The notes under the pieces: generated by a model | What the model was told of the DNA's origin: nothing | The model's database searches: none | The model's input: the letters and a program-made list of their open reading frames with translations, nothing else | Assembly (NCBI GenBank): GCA_946902875.1 | Contig: OX336351.1 | Span: 3,531,761-3,595,760 of the forward strand | Reading direction: 5' to 3' | Source of the DNA: Nematopogon swammerdamellus | Lineage: Eukaryota; Arthropoda; Insecta; Lepidoptera; Adelidae | Length of the DNA: 64,000 bases | Shown: one piece after another, positions 48,116 to 57,943 of the stretch | Layout of the letters: every line of letters begins with the position of its first letter | How positions within the stretch are numbered: the first letter of the stretch is position 1 | Position numbers and translations under genes: made by a program

Positions 48116-48142
48116 CCCCCCCCCCCCCCCCCCCCCCCCCCC
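48116..48142. repeat. Uninterrupted C homopolymer, 27 nt
   Basis: 27 consecutive C after 'TGTATTTTCACAA' and before 'GTAAGAAATACCG'. Such long C runs are rare in animal DNA. Confidence 0.95.
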
Positions 48143-48518
48143 GTAAGAAATACCGTAAGACATTAAACTCGTCTTTTGTGTTCTCACTGTTGTACAATAA
48201 AGTATATTTTGATTGGGATTTATGTTTTACTAGAAACTATATCTAGCAACAAATCCTCTGTACTACTGTCTCCTCCGTCCGTAGTATACTGGCTAGCTCA
48301 AACACTCACTATGCACACTCATTTACGCTACTAGCGAACTCGAAAGGAGTCCACGTCAATCGGCAGTGTTGGCGAACCTGAAGAGGGTAGCGCTCTTAAG
48401 ACTGACTTAACCTCACAGAATTAAGAACTGTAGAAGTGTCATAAATAATGTGTCGATCTGGTGAACTCATTGAAAATTAATGTTTAATGACTTCCTGTAA
48501 TGCGTGCACACCATTTAA
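48143..48518. other. No feature recognised
   Basis: 'TTGTACAATAAAGTATATTT' resembles a 3'-UTR poly-A signal region, but no ORF precedes it. Confidence 0.4.
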
Positions 48519-49116
48519 TCTTTACTAATAAAATCGATCAAATGTCTGTCCGTCCTTGTCCGACTTAGTTAACGCAGCTCGGCCTTCGACCTCACCCTTA
48601 CTGACTTACTTTCTTCGACAAAGCATATCGTTTACCTGAACGTAGCTCGTCTTTCGGCTTCGCACTTAGTAACTTATTTCCTCTAGAGAGCATGTCGTTA
48701 ACATGTTTTTTTATGGAAACTGACACGGTTGGCTATATAACCTACAACATCCGTGATGTCAGCCCATAACACCGGGTGAACTTGGTGCCACGTCAGTGCT
48801 TCCCTTCGGTCGTGCCGCCTACACAGAACTGGAACGCAGCTCGCCCTTCGGCCTCGTCCTTTTTATTAACTTAATGTTTCTGAAAAATTATATCGTTGAA
48901 CTAAACGCAGCTCGGCCTTCGGCCTCGCCCTTGTAACTTTGTTGAAGAAAATATCGTTTATCTGAGCGTAGCTCGGCCTTCGACCTCGCCCTCAGTCAGA
49001 CCAAGGCGGCAACGGGCGACAGCTATACTGAAGCGATCGTTTCTTATCATATTTCCGTTTAAATCCGATTTGCTATTAAACCGACTTTAGCGCAAGTGGA
49101 GCCGCGGGCACAGCTA
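48519..49116 (+). mobile_element. Helitron-like element with tandem repeats and a nested SINE
   Basis: 5' end TCTTTACTAATAAAATCGAT after A; 3' end 'GTGGAGCCGCGGGCACAGCTAT'-like (in parts). Inside are five or six diverged GCAGCTCGGCCTTCGRCCTC units. A SINE fragment (48705-48832) interrupts the array. No Rep/helicase. Confidence 0.7.
48705..48832 (-). mobile_element. Composite SINE tail nested in Helitron repeats
   Basis: Minus strand 'CCAGTTCTGTGTAGGCGGCA' to 'GTCAGTTTCCATAAAAAAA'. It lies inside the tandem array of the Helitron-like element. Confidence 0.9.
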
Positions 49117-49167
49117 TTCCTAGTATAAACTTTACTACGCACCTGGCCACAACGGCGCGTAGCTAAA

Positions 49168-49338
49168 TGTTTTTTTTTAAAGCTCGCCATTTGGCGCCGA
49201 GCCACCTATAAGGTGTCTAACGACGCCCATGGACATTCGGTCGTATGCGGCGGTTTCGAATGCCGTGCCGGCTTTACAGGTGCCTATTCACGCCTCTCTT
49301 GAAGGACCCGAGACTGTACTTGGGGGGAAATATATGGA
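49168..49338 (-). mobile_element. Jockey-like LINE 3' end (KYSLGSFKRGVNRHL)
   Basis: Minus strand encodes 'FPPKYSLGSFKRGVNRHL' followed by a stop region 'GTGCCGGCACGGCATTCGAA' (in parts), 'TGTCCATGGGCGTCGTTAGA' and 'GGTGGCTCGGCGCCAAATGG'. The terminal CATAAAA is altered to a poly-T/A run. Confidence 0.8.
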
Positions 49339-49454
49339 AATATTGTTTGCCTTCCGTGATTGAGTCAGAGCGACAATTCCGAACGCGCCACCATTGAGTG
49401 CCTAGTAAAGTGTGTCTGTCTGTAAATATTAAAACTTGGCATAATAAACACACA

Positions 49455-49895
49455 CGCACCATACGCCTTATTCCGACAATCGGGGTAAGCGGAGTAATCG
49501 GTGTTGTGCTGCATTTACTCTGGTAAATTACAGCACAACACCGACCACCACGTTTAGCAAAGTATTCGGTCAAGATAACTATCAGGCAGCAAGTAAGGCA
49601 CGAAGGCCCATCTGCTGCAAGACTCGGTGCAAAGACCGCACGAAGGTGAGAGGTGGCTAGCCTGTCGCCCTTATGCACGGCATCTTGTCCTTATCCCTTA
49701 GTAGCCTTTTACGACATGCACGGGGAGAGATTTTTTTTATGGAAACTGACACGGTTGGCTACCATCACCTGCAACATCCATGATGTCAGCCCATAACACC
49801 GGGTGAACTTGGTGCCACGTCAGTGCTTCCTTTCGGTCGTGCCGGTTACACTGGACAGTGCAGTGGGACTATTCTTATTAAGTACCGGCCCCACA
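49455..49895 (-). mobile_element. GTGTGGGGCC-family element with nested SINE
   Basis: Minus strand: 'TGTGTGGGGCCGGTACTTAA' at 49895, interrupted after 'GTCCCACTGCA' by a SINE (49731-49857), then 'TCTCTCCCCGTGCATGTCGT' and on to 49455. All landmarks of the family are present. Confidence 0.88.
49731..49857 (-). mobile_element. Composite SINE tail nested in a GTGTGGGGCC element
   Basis: Minus strand 'CTGTCCAGTGTAACCGGCAC' to 'GTCAGTTTCCATAAAAAAAA'. The host element reads on directly (GAGAGAT / TGCAGTGG). Confidence 0.9.
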
Positions 49896-50264
49896 CATAA
49901 CTTGGCATAATGTCCATAGTTTTGCCCCAAAATTCAGTGTTCCTCACCCTGCTGGTCCGTGAATGTGAATGTGACACCGCCAGCTACGGTACGAGTAGAT
50001 ACACAATGGGCACTTTCAAGTCGGATGTAAAGCGTTTACATTATTACGAGATACTCCGAGCCGTTACTCCAAATGACTATGGTAATTTCGGTCCATTAAC
50101 ACGCCACAAGCAATTGACACGAGCGATCTAAGAAGGCACTTTAGATATGAAAATTGTCAAGCGTTCATTATCTTGGTATGTCTAGCTGGATGATATAAAA
50201 CACAATGTTTTGTATGTGGGATGATGAAGATGCTGAATAATGCATATGTTTTAATGAAATGTTT
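49896..50264. other. No gene recognised
   Basis: A 73-codon ORF (49910-50131) has no motif; the stretch is otherwise single copy. Confidence 0.45.
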
Positions 50265-50482
50265 ATAAAAGGTAAATTACAAATTTTAAAAAACCTGGAA
50301 AAAAGAAGAAAGACCCTGAAAGAAAAAGAATTGAAAAAAATAATTGAATTGAGTTGAATTTAATTGAGTTTCTATATTTTATTTACTTAGCGGTCCCCCG
50401 ACTCCTTTAAGTAAGTAAATGGAAATTATTTTTGACTTTTTAAGGGTCGGGGTTTTTTTTAATTTGTAATATAACTTTTATT
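50265..50482. mobile_element. AATTACAAATTTT foldback family
   Basis: 'AAAGGTAAATTACAAATTTT', then 'TTTACTTAGCGGTCCCCCGA', 'CTCCTTTAAGTAAGTAAATG' and 'TTTTAATTTGTAATATAACT'. Outer parts are inverted repeats; the left inner arm is lost. Confidence 0.75.
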
Positions 50483-50522
50483 TACATCACGGATGTTATA
50501 GGTGTTGTGGCCAACCGTGTTA
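50483..50522 (+). mobile_element. SINE tail fragment
   Basis: 'TACATCACGGATGTTATAGG', 'TGTTGTGGCCAACCGTGTTA'. Cut by the MITE that begins at 50523. Confidence 0.7.
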
Positions 50523-50841
50523 GCTAGAACGATAAATAAGGTATGGACGCCGGACTGTCAAATGCTTGTATGAGAACTAGCGTCGCCGAGTTGCGGGGAG
50601 CGGAGTGTACTTACCGATGATAAGATATTCCACTATTGTGCACACTAAACTTGGCTGTAGTGTTTTTACACGTAAACACAGAGCATGCGGCATTTAAACA
50701 GGTTTTTGCGAACGCGGCCGATGACAGACTGACGGGCCAGCGCGCGAGCGACCGTCCAATGAAACAAGTATGCTTTTACTTATATCGTGTTACGCTGGCG
50801 AGGATAGGGTTCGGGGTCCATACCTTTTTTATCGTTCTAGC
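50523..50841. mobile_element. MITE, 319 bp, 26-bp terminal inverted repeats
   Basis: GCTAGAACGATAAATAAGGT plus ATGGAC at the left; the right end is its reverse complement with one mismatch (25 of 26). No ORF. The flanks GTGTTA and GTGTTT may be a short target duplication inside the SINE tail. Confidence 0.9.
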
Positions 50842-50845
50842 GTGT

Positions 50846-51093
50846 TTTTTTTTTTTTATGTAATCCGGTATGGATGGCTGAGTCGGAGGGGCCAAAGCAC
50901 ATGCTCTAACCAGCCAATATCACCTCCGAGAAGGTAGGTGCCATACCGGAGACTTCCCTGGATTGCTGGCTATACTGGACTAGAGGAGAACACAACCGAG
51001 GTTGCTTGCGGCCATCTTACATCCAGTACGGTGGTACCAACCCAGTCGGCTACAATTTGAGCCTACCACCTAGTAAGGGGCAAGGGAGGGAGG
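50846..51093 (-). mobile_element. tRNA-headed SINE, 3' half
   Basis: Poly-T, 'ATGTAATCCGGTATGGATGG', 'CACCTCCGAGAAGGTAGGTG', 'GGCTATACTGGACTAGAGGA', 'ACGGTGGTACCAACCCAGTC', 'CCTACCACCTAGTAAGGGGC'. The tRNA-derived head is missing. Confidence 0.9.
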
Positions 51094-51206
51094 GTGTTAG
51101 TTTTCTTATAAGAAAAACCCCTCCTCCATCGCTCCTCAGTCGCGTAATTACGGACATTAGACGATAATGCGAACAGTACAGTACAAGCATCAGTCATCGT
51201 GTACAT

Positions 51207-51474
51207 ACCACACACGCTGTATCCTGGAAAATTGCAACACAACATCGACCACCACGCTTAGCAAAGTATTCGGACAAGATAACTATCAAGCATCAAGTAA
51301 GGCACAAATACCCACCTGCTGCACGACTCGGTGGAAGGACCGTGCCAAGGTGAGAGGTGGCTACCCTGTCGCCCTTTAGCACGGCATCTCGTCCTTATTC
51401 CTTAGTCGCCTTTTACGACATGCACGGGGAGAGACGCAGTGGGGCTATTCTTTTTAGGTACCGGCCTCACACAG
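51207..51474 (-). mobile_element. GTGTGGGGCC-family element
   Basis: Minus strand from 'TGTGTGAGGCCGGTACCTAA' at 51474 through the GTCGTAAAAGGCGAC hairpin and 'TCGTGCAGCAGGTGGGTATT' to 51207. Internal part near 'TTGCAATTTTCCAGGATACA' is shortened. Confidence 0.85.
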
Positions 51475-52636
51475 AATAAATCATCGTGAACTCAGCGTAT
51501 AAGCTGATTTGATCGGTGACATGCTTTATCGGGAGTGATATGATAAAGACTCATCTAGTATTATAGATCAGTTCGTTCGTGCCTTACGCTGGTACCGTAA
51601 TAAATTGATAATAATTTAAAATCTTTTCACGCTCTAAATAAGTTCTTTCAAAGGCACGAGAATTTCTAGGTATTTAACAGGAATGGAGTTTTTATATTAT
51701 TAGAAAATTCTCATTAAGTTATTTACAAATCTGAAAATAACTCCCACCCTCCCGATCCTCTTTTCAGACTTGGAGTTTCATAAAGAGTCTTTGACAAATA
51801 CTTTGGAAAGCACTAGCCAAGACTACATTGCCACTATTATTTCACTTTCAATAAGTTGATCCATTTTTATAATTTAAGGAAAGGTTCTAGGCAAAAGCAC
51901 TTCGTATTTCCCTAACCATACCCATATTTCAAGTGATTTAACTATAATTTATATACCCATAGTTAGGTAAAGATTCAAGTTATAATGTGAATACATTATT
52001 TTATTAATTTAATCTTATCAATTATATTAAAAATATGTGGTTGAAAAGTGGTAAAATCGTTCAAAAATGCCTTTGCTATTAATTTCCCTCGCCATTTTTA
52101 ACAAATGCATCTAATACGAAAAATGCTTCATTGAGCTTAGAGTCAATAATATTAAGTATAGCCGACCGTTCGACTAGCCTAGAAGTTCCTAGGGTCGGCC
52201 TTCCTCGGCGGAGACCTACTTACTCTGGCTTGAGGCGCACCTCTCTTCTTCGAAAGAAATACTTTTCATTGCTCTCGCCGCAACCCGTAACGGCGTCTAT
52301 ATCCGACGCACAGAGAGTCGGCGGCAGGTCGGCGAGAGCAAAGTGTTTTAAACAAACGTTTCATAAATAAAACACACGAAAAATATAAGCAAGTAAGTAT
52401 ACTCTGTGCTATTGTGCTGGCGATAACAATTCCACAAGTACTACAAAAACAATCAAATGAAATAAAAACCAAAAGAAATCTCAAAAAATATAAACTAACA
52501 AACTCACTACAAATTACACAAAACAATTACATACACAAGTCCCAAGAAAATCAATATCAAATTTAAATAGTTTTACTTTGAAACTACAATTTACATTACA
52601 GTCAGACAATCTGAAAATACAACTCTTTTCACTTAC
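51475..52636. other. Long stretch without recognised gene
   Basis: No repeat family recognised in over 1.1 kb, unusual for this window. Short ORFs (52131-52370 plus, 52266-52526 minus) lack motifs. It lies directly downstream of the minus-strand promoter-like segment, so part could be an intron. Confidence 0.4.
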
Positions 52637-52757
52637 GTGATCGAACGATTACACAATAAATTCAAGCAAATATTAACTGAGCTCTACAGGAAGTACCACG
52701 CGTTACAAACTCCAAGGAAGGAATGTCCGTGGTCCTGGGAGGGGGTATCCTTTTATA
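52637..52757 (-). promoter_or_regulatory. Promoter-like segment with TATA box and splice donor
   Basis: On the minus strand TATAAAAG (52757-52750) follows a GC-rich stretch; 30 nt on, a start near 52726 would give a short exon ending in TCAC|GTAAGT (intron from 52636). TATA plus a strong donor is what a first non-coding exon looks like. No coding sequence is visible downstream, and an LTR promoter is an alternative. Confidence 0.25.
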
Positions 52758-52911
52758 CACTCCCCCGGACTCCAAACACGCAATAACATCATGCGCTGGT
52801 CCACGTGATTTTCTAACGGATACAAAACAAAATGCGCACAATGTCCTTTGAAAACACCGCCAACGCTTTTGGTTCGGTTCTTTCAATTTGCCGACATTTC
52901 AAAACAAACTA

Positions 52912-53822
52912 CATAGGCTGTTCCGAAAATTGTTAGTGAAATGAAAAATAGTTAGAATATGAAAAAAAATTATTTACAGCTTTTCAAAATATTTCCCTCC
53001 AATCCCTATGCACTTATGCATTCGGGTGAACCAGGTTTCAAAACATTTAAAAAACGTATCTTGCGGGAGGTCGAAAAATAACCGCCGAAATTCTTCGACG
53101 GCCTCGTCTGCAGTGTTGAATTTTCGCCTGCGAAGCATTTTTTTTACCGTGGGAAATAAAAAAAATCGCATGGAGCTAAATCTGGGCTGTACGGAGGATG
53201 GGATAACCTTTGTACCCCGAAGTTGTCAAATAGTCCATGTTTCTACCGGTGTGTGAGCGGGCGCGTTATCTTGGTGAAAAAGAATGCCACGGACGCCGCT
53301 TCTTGGGCGCTCGCTATTCAACTCCCCGAAAGCTTGAGGGAGACAAACTTCGCAATACCAATCTTCAGTTCAGCCTGAATCTCCCGATGTGTAATGACGT
53401 GTACTGTACCATGATGACGTTTTCATGAGTGACTGCAGTTGATGGTCAGCCGGGTCTGGGGTCATCGTTTAGGTTCTCTCGACCACCTTTAAATTCACGA
53501 AACCAATAAGTAACTGTTGCTAACGCAAGAGCAGACTCCCCAAAAGCAGCTTGCAAATTTTCGTGAGATTCCTTGAAGGTTAACCCTAGTTTATAAGCAT
53601 AGAAAATCATAACACGAAAAGCTTCTCGCGAGACGCCCATTGTTGCAAATAAAATATGAGTGACGGATAACCGTTAAAAATTAAAAAAAAAGAACTACAC
53701 ATAGGTGGCCAATAATTTTCATCAAGGAGATTTGTATTTAAATTAGCCGTCAAATCAAAATAGTTTCAGGAAAAAAAAAATTGTATTTATTCTGTGGCTA
53801 ACAATTTTCGGAACAGCCCACG
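52912..53822 (-). mobile_element. Decayed mariner transposon
   Basis: Terminal repeats CRTRGGCTGTTCCGAAAATT, bounded by TA at 52910-52911 and 53823-53824. At 911 bp it is shorter than the usual 1.3 kb, so part of the transposase gene is deleted. The transposase runs on the minus strand. The position and spacing of the remnants fit one internally deleted mariner. Confidence 0.9.
52974..53640 (-). pseudogene. Mariner transposase, fragmented
   Basis: N-terminal part (53446-53640) 'REAFRVMIFYAYKLGLTFKE' and 'TVTYWFREFKGG' is the DNA-binding domain. After a deletion follow 'FHQDNAPAHTPVE' (second catalytic Asp) and, in another frame, 'YSPDLAPCDFFYF' (third catalytic Asp). The C-terminus reads 'EAVEEFRRLFFDLPQDTFFK' and 'CIGIGGKYFE'. 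At least two frameshifts and a deletion containing the first catalytic Asp. Confidence 0.88.
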
Positions 53823-53871
53823 TATCTTATGACGAGCTAAAGTAAGAAACAATAGTCGGCGGCTCGCCGTG

Positions 53872-54094
53872 TGAAAGTTTGATGTCGTGGCGTTCTGACC
53901 CATTCTCAGGATCCACTGTCAAAACGAAAAAAAAAATGTGGCGTTTCGACCCATTTACATTTAATTTTGAGAGGCGTTCTGACCCACTTATCAGAATACA
54001 CAGATACAGTAAGTGAACTTCCATTGTGGCAATTTGCAAATCTCCTATCATTTCTGCCCTGGTACTTTATTTCCCATTCCCAGCTTACCAAGAA
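53872..54094. repeat. Left arm of a 2-kb inverted repeat
   Basis: It is the reverse complement of 55591-55825. Within it the motif GGCGTTYTGACCCA occurs three times in about 100 bp (near 53888, 53940 and 53971). Confidence 0.88.
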
Positions 54095-54286
54095 GTCTTC
54101 GGGTTTCCACTTTAATTACGGTGACTGTATTCTGACCATTTGAATACTTTATTGCACAAAAAATAACAAAAGGTGGACTTAAAGCCTAAATGCATATCTG
54201 CCAGTCATGCCTGAGATTGTGAGTAGTGTAGGTGGGTAGTGCGGGAAATTAAATGAGAGATTTTTTTCTTTTAAATAGTATAAAAA

Positions 54287-54517
54287 TCCTTACCTATAAT
54301 AAAATCCAACGTCTGCTTTCTGTCTGAGTGTCTGAGTGTATGTCTGTCTGTCCGCTTATAACTCGAGAACCACTGAACCGATTTTAATAAAACAAAATTC
54401 TACGGATAGCTTGATTCTTCCCATCAACTATAGGCTACTTACTATCACGCTAAATGGCTTATGAGGTTAGCAGTGAAGTGAAATATGAGAGCGGGCGGAG
54501 CGGCGGGCACAGCTTGT
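54287..54517 (+). mobile_element. Small Helitron-like element
   Basis: Starts TCCTTACCTATAATAAAATC after A and ends 'GGCGGGCACAGCTTG' before T. A nearly identical copy lies inverted at 57711-57943, differing by small indels. Non-coding. The CTTG end departs from the CTRR consensus. Confidence 0.7.
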
Positions 54518-54699
54518 AAACAATAAAACATAAATAATAATAATGACATACAACTAAATACATTTATTAATTACTTATGTTATATTTATGTTTTTCTGAA
54601 AATTAAGAATTTGAATTTTTTGTTGTTTTTTGTTGTTGTGTTGTTTAATCTGACATACACTCCGGAAAAAAAACATAGCACCAAAGATTCGTATATACA

Positions 54700-54900
54700 A
54701 TCTTTTGGTAGTGCAGTTGGGAATGAAAAAGTAAGGCTCTTTAAAATTCCATTGTGCACTACTACTCAGTAGTGCAAACGGGAGGAAATAATTCCAAACG
54801 ACACTACCGGTTTCGCAGCTTGTAGTACAGTAGTGCAGATGGGAAAAAAAATTCCAAACAGCACTACTGGTAGTGCAGCTTGGTAGTGCAGAGTGGAAGG
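54700..54900. repeat. 61-bp repeats with GTAGTGC/GCACTAC motifs
   Basis: GTAGTGCA starts at about 54708, 54769 and 54830, each followed by GGGA, 'AATTCCAAAC' (second and third) and GCACTAC/ACACTACC. Motif pairs make each unit a potential hairpin. Confidence 0.75.
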
Positions 54901-54904
54901 AACG

Positions 54905-55040
54905 GTTTATTTGAACGATGTATCCAAATAGAAGTATTCTATACTGGTTCTGTATGTTTACTGTGCTGAAAATTCAGCACAGTAAACATACAACACCAGT
55001 ATATAATACTTCTATTTAGATATATAGTTCATAATAAACT
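54905..55040. repeat. Near-perfect palindrome with 2-base loop
   Basis: The centre is GTTTACTGTGCTGAA-AA-TTCAGCACAGTAAAC; the arms extend outward through ACTGGT and AATAGAAGTATT with a few mismatches, about 65 bp each. With the repeats before it, it may be one transposon end. Confidence 0.88.
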
Positions 55041-55194
55041 AAATGTTTTTTTAATAAAGTTTAAGTTTTATTATCTCATAGCTACAGATAGGTAACTGGT
55101 AACTGGCCATTTTCTATTCGATATTAAGAAAAATAACTTCATGTCACATTTTTTTCTGAACAATTTGGTCACATTTTATTTTATATATTATATA

Positions 55195-55560
55195 TTTTTA
55201 ACCGACTTCCAAAAAAGGAGGAGGTTCTCAATTCGTCTGTATGTTTTTTTTAATTTTTTTTTTTTTTGTATGTTTGTTACGCGATTTCTCCGTCAATTGA
55301 GGGCCGATTTAGAAAATTCTTTTTTTTGTTAGTTAGGTCATACTTGCGAGGTGGTCCCATTTCAATTTTATCGAAATTGGTTCAGTGGTTTTCGAAAAAT
55401 CAGCATAATACTATGGTGTTCACCATAGTAACCTTCAGCAAAACTTGTGATGTGGTCGTTTTCGGCAATTTTCAGTTTGATAAATGAGTATGGTGTGTGG
55501 TTACCTTACGAAAAACTTTTGTGATGTGGACTTATTCAGCAATTTGCAGTCTGACACATA
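55195..55560 (+). repeat. ACCGACTTC-family repeat, other subfamily
   Basis: 'TTTTAACCGACTTCCAAAAA', 'GGAGGTTCTCAATTCGTCTG', 'GAGGTGGTCCCATTTCAATT' and 'GGTTCAGTGGTTTTCGAAAA'. Shares the first 35 bases with 42712; the rest differs. The 63- and 73-codon ORFs here are chance. Confidence 0.7.
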
Positions 55561-55590
55561 TGGCTAATAATTCTGTACCACTTCAATCGA

Positions 55591-55825
55591 TTCTTGGTAA
55601 GCTGGGAATGGGAAATAAAGTACCAGGGCAGCAGAAATGATAGGAGGTTTGCAAATTGCCACAAAGGAAGTTCACTTACTGTAGGTATCTGTGTATTCCG
55701 GTAAGTGGGTCAGAACGCCTCTCAAAATTAAATGTAAATGGGTCGAAACGCCACAATTTTTTTTTTCTTTTTGACAGTGGGTCCTGAGAATGGGTCAGAA
55801 CGCCACGAGATCGAAAGTTTCGCTA
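55591..55825. repeat. Right arm of a 2-kb inverted repeat
   Basis: Counterpart of 53872-54094 with three GGGTCAGAACGCC/GGGTCGAAACGCC motifs. Arms are mostly identical, with a few indels in the A/T runs. Confidence 0.88.
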
Positions 55826-56309
55826 TCTTTTTGACCGGCGCCCTTTGACTCCGCCGAAATGCCGCCGTGGTAGATTTTAAAACGTAATACATTCTTTCTC
55901 ACGCCTTGCATGTGCGCGTTTTAAAACTTTGTTTACAAACAGAATGAACATATTATTTACCTAAATAAGTACAGATAAATATGCATTTTGCAACCAAACT
56001 ACGAGAACATTTGAATGCTTCCTTAACCGACTAAAGAGATATCTAGAACTAGCAATAATGCCTAGAACTAATAATACCTATTAATTAAGGCTAAAGTTCA
56101 ATATATTAGCGCGTTCGCAACACTATAAGAATCATCTAAATAAATTCAAACTCTTACAGAATAAATAGTTTTTCACTGAACTATCTTTTAACATTCTAAA
56201 TTTTGGGCCGTTGCCGTGCGCGAGCGTTTTTTGTATGGACGTATTTGTAACGAAATAGCAAATGCATTTTCGAACGTTTTTACCACTTTTCACCCGCATA
56301 TTTTTCATG
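55826..56309. other. No feature recognised
   Basis: Single-copy in the window; no supported ORF. Confidence 0.5.
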
Positions 56310-56486
56310 GTCCCTCCACCGAGTCATGCAGCAGGTGGTTCTTCGAGCCTTACTTGCTGCTTGATAGTAGTTATCTTGTCCTAATTCTTTGCTAAATGTG
56401 GTGGGCCGTGCTGTAATTTACAAGAGTACTTGCAGCACAACACCGATTACTCTGCTTATCCCGATTGTCAGGATACAGCGTGTAGT
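56310..56486 (+). mobile_element. GTGTGGGGCC-family element, 3' half
   Basis: 'CCACCGAGTCATGCAGCAGG', 'ATGTGGTGGGCCGTGCTGTA', 'CAGCACAACACCGATTACTC', 'CAGGATACAGCGTGTA'. The conserved 5' head is missing. Confidence 0.85.
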
Positions 56487-57015
56487 AAGTATCATAGATG
56501 GAGTAAGTATGTAAATTAGATTGGAGGCAACCTAACTTACATACCCTATCTCCAAAAGTTACAATGCATCGTAAACTACCTCCATATAATACCAGTTGTT
56601 TATGTAGAAGGTAGACTGTGGTACAAGTTCATAACATAGTTATCTTAAAACATTCCACCCCGTTCAGTGGAGCTCGTGTTTAGTACTAGGATCCCGATCC
56701 GTCGTGTTCAGCTCGATTCCAAGCTTGACACATATTTCGAACATACTCGTAGCGTTGCGCTGTAGCGAGCGAGCGATGTTCGTCACCGTAACAAAGTATA
56801 ACTTCAGATCAGTCATTGTCATCAGAGTGATGTAAGTGGGCATCAGTAATTTTCAGTGATGTCTGAATTTCATATATGGTAGGGGCTGAAAATTGTTGTT
56901 TCGTAATTCTTCTGTCCTAATTTCCGATAAATTAGATGTTTCTAAAAAAAACACAGAGATATAAATCAGTATTTCTCTTTGTAAGACGCTGTTTTGTTAT
57001 TAATTTTTTTTTATA
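56487..57015. other. No feature recognised
   Basis: No ORF or repeat partner supported. 'GCGTTGCGCTGTAGCGAGCG' region is single copy. Confidence 0.5.
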
Positions 57016-57019
57016 CGCG

Positions 57020-57090
57020 AGACACTGCCGCCGCCGCCGGCCTGACATATGCCTTTTCACGCATCTCTTGAAAGATCCTACGTAATACAC
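57020..57090 (-). mobile_element. LINE 3' fragment (KYSLGSF family)
   Basis: Minus strand: 'TACGTAGGATCTTTCAAGAG', 'ATGCGTGAAAAGGCATATGT', 'CAGGCCGGCGGCGG'. Encodes 'VGSFKRCVKRHMSG', a relative of 'LGSFKRGVNRHL'. Confidence 0.65.
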
Positions 57091-57305
57091 TGAAGGAAAC
57101 ACATTATTTGTAAACATACAAAAAAAAAACTGTTTAATCAAATTTCACACTGTAGTTGATATTTGAAGATGACGGCGACATTGAAGAGGTTACCTCATGT
57201 TCGAATCCCAGATTTGATTTTGGAATTATTGTTTCCGTCGCTCCGGCGAAGGACAGTCCAGTTAGGAAAACTGTAAAATCAAACACAACAACGAGGAATT
57301 TGGAG

Positions 57306-57392
57306 GCGTCTAATGACTCCCATGGACATTCTGTCGCATGCATGAGGGACAGTCGCGTTCCGAATGCCATGCCGCCGGCCTGAAATGTCTCG
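57306..57392 (-). mobile_element. LINE 3' fragment (KYSLGSF family)
   Basis: Minus strand: 'CATTTCAGGCCGGCGGCATG', 'GCATTCGGAACGCGACTGTC', 'GAATGTCCATGGGAGTCATT', 'AGACGCC'. Confidence 0.65.
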
Positions 57393-57710
57393 AGATTGCA
57401 ATTGGGGTGGAAACATGGACATACGTATTGCAAAAGTTGTCAGGATGTTCGCAACGGCTGTAATCTGTGTCATACTTGCAATCGAACTGCCTGCTATAGC
57501 CCAAACTTTGCGCTTTCGCGGCTAAACTTTTTCATTGGATTACTCCGTCGGTGGAACTGCGAGGGAATTCCCCGCCTAGAGGACTGCCCGAATCCGCGTT
57601 GCTTCCAGTCGTTAATTCTTGTAAGTCTTGCTTGCAAACAGGTGGCTTTCTAATTAGGCGTCATCTTGCAGATTGTGGCAGCAAGAGCGTAGACGGAATT
57701 TATGATCGAC
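57393..57710. other. No gene supported
   Basis: Two overlapping plus ORFs (57396-57653, 57551-57781). The first is Cys-rich ('CKSCQDVRNGCNLCHTCNRT'), which looks zinc-finger-like, but it starts inside an adjoining LINE fragment and I see no second line of support. Confidence 0.4.
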
Positions 57711-57943
57711 AAGCTGTGCCCGCGGCTCCGCCCGCTCTCATATTTCACTTCACTGCTAACCTCATAAGCTATTTAGCGTGATAGTAAGTAGCCTATAGTT
57801 GATGGGAAGAATCAAGCTATCCGTAGAATTGTTTGTTGTTTAGTAGTTGTTTTATTAAAATCGGTTCAGTGGTTCTCGAGTTATAAGCGGACAGACAGAC
57901 ACTCAGACAGAAAGCAGACGTTGGATTTTATTATAGGTAAGGA
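57711..57943 (-). mobile_element. Small Helitron-like element, inverted copy
   Basis: Reverse complement of the 54287-54517 family member. It has the full GGAGCCGCGGGCACAGCTTG end and a 10-bp insertion relative to the other copy. Confidence 0.72.

Noticed and set aside
52380..53900. LTR retrotransposon around the TATA box
   Set aside because: I found no second copy of the TATA region, no primer-binding site and no gag-pol motifs; the nearby transposase is mariner.
57396..57653. Cys-rich ORF resembling a zinc finger
   Set aside because: The Cys spacing does not fit a standard finger and the frame begins inside a LINE fragment.
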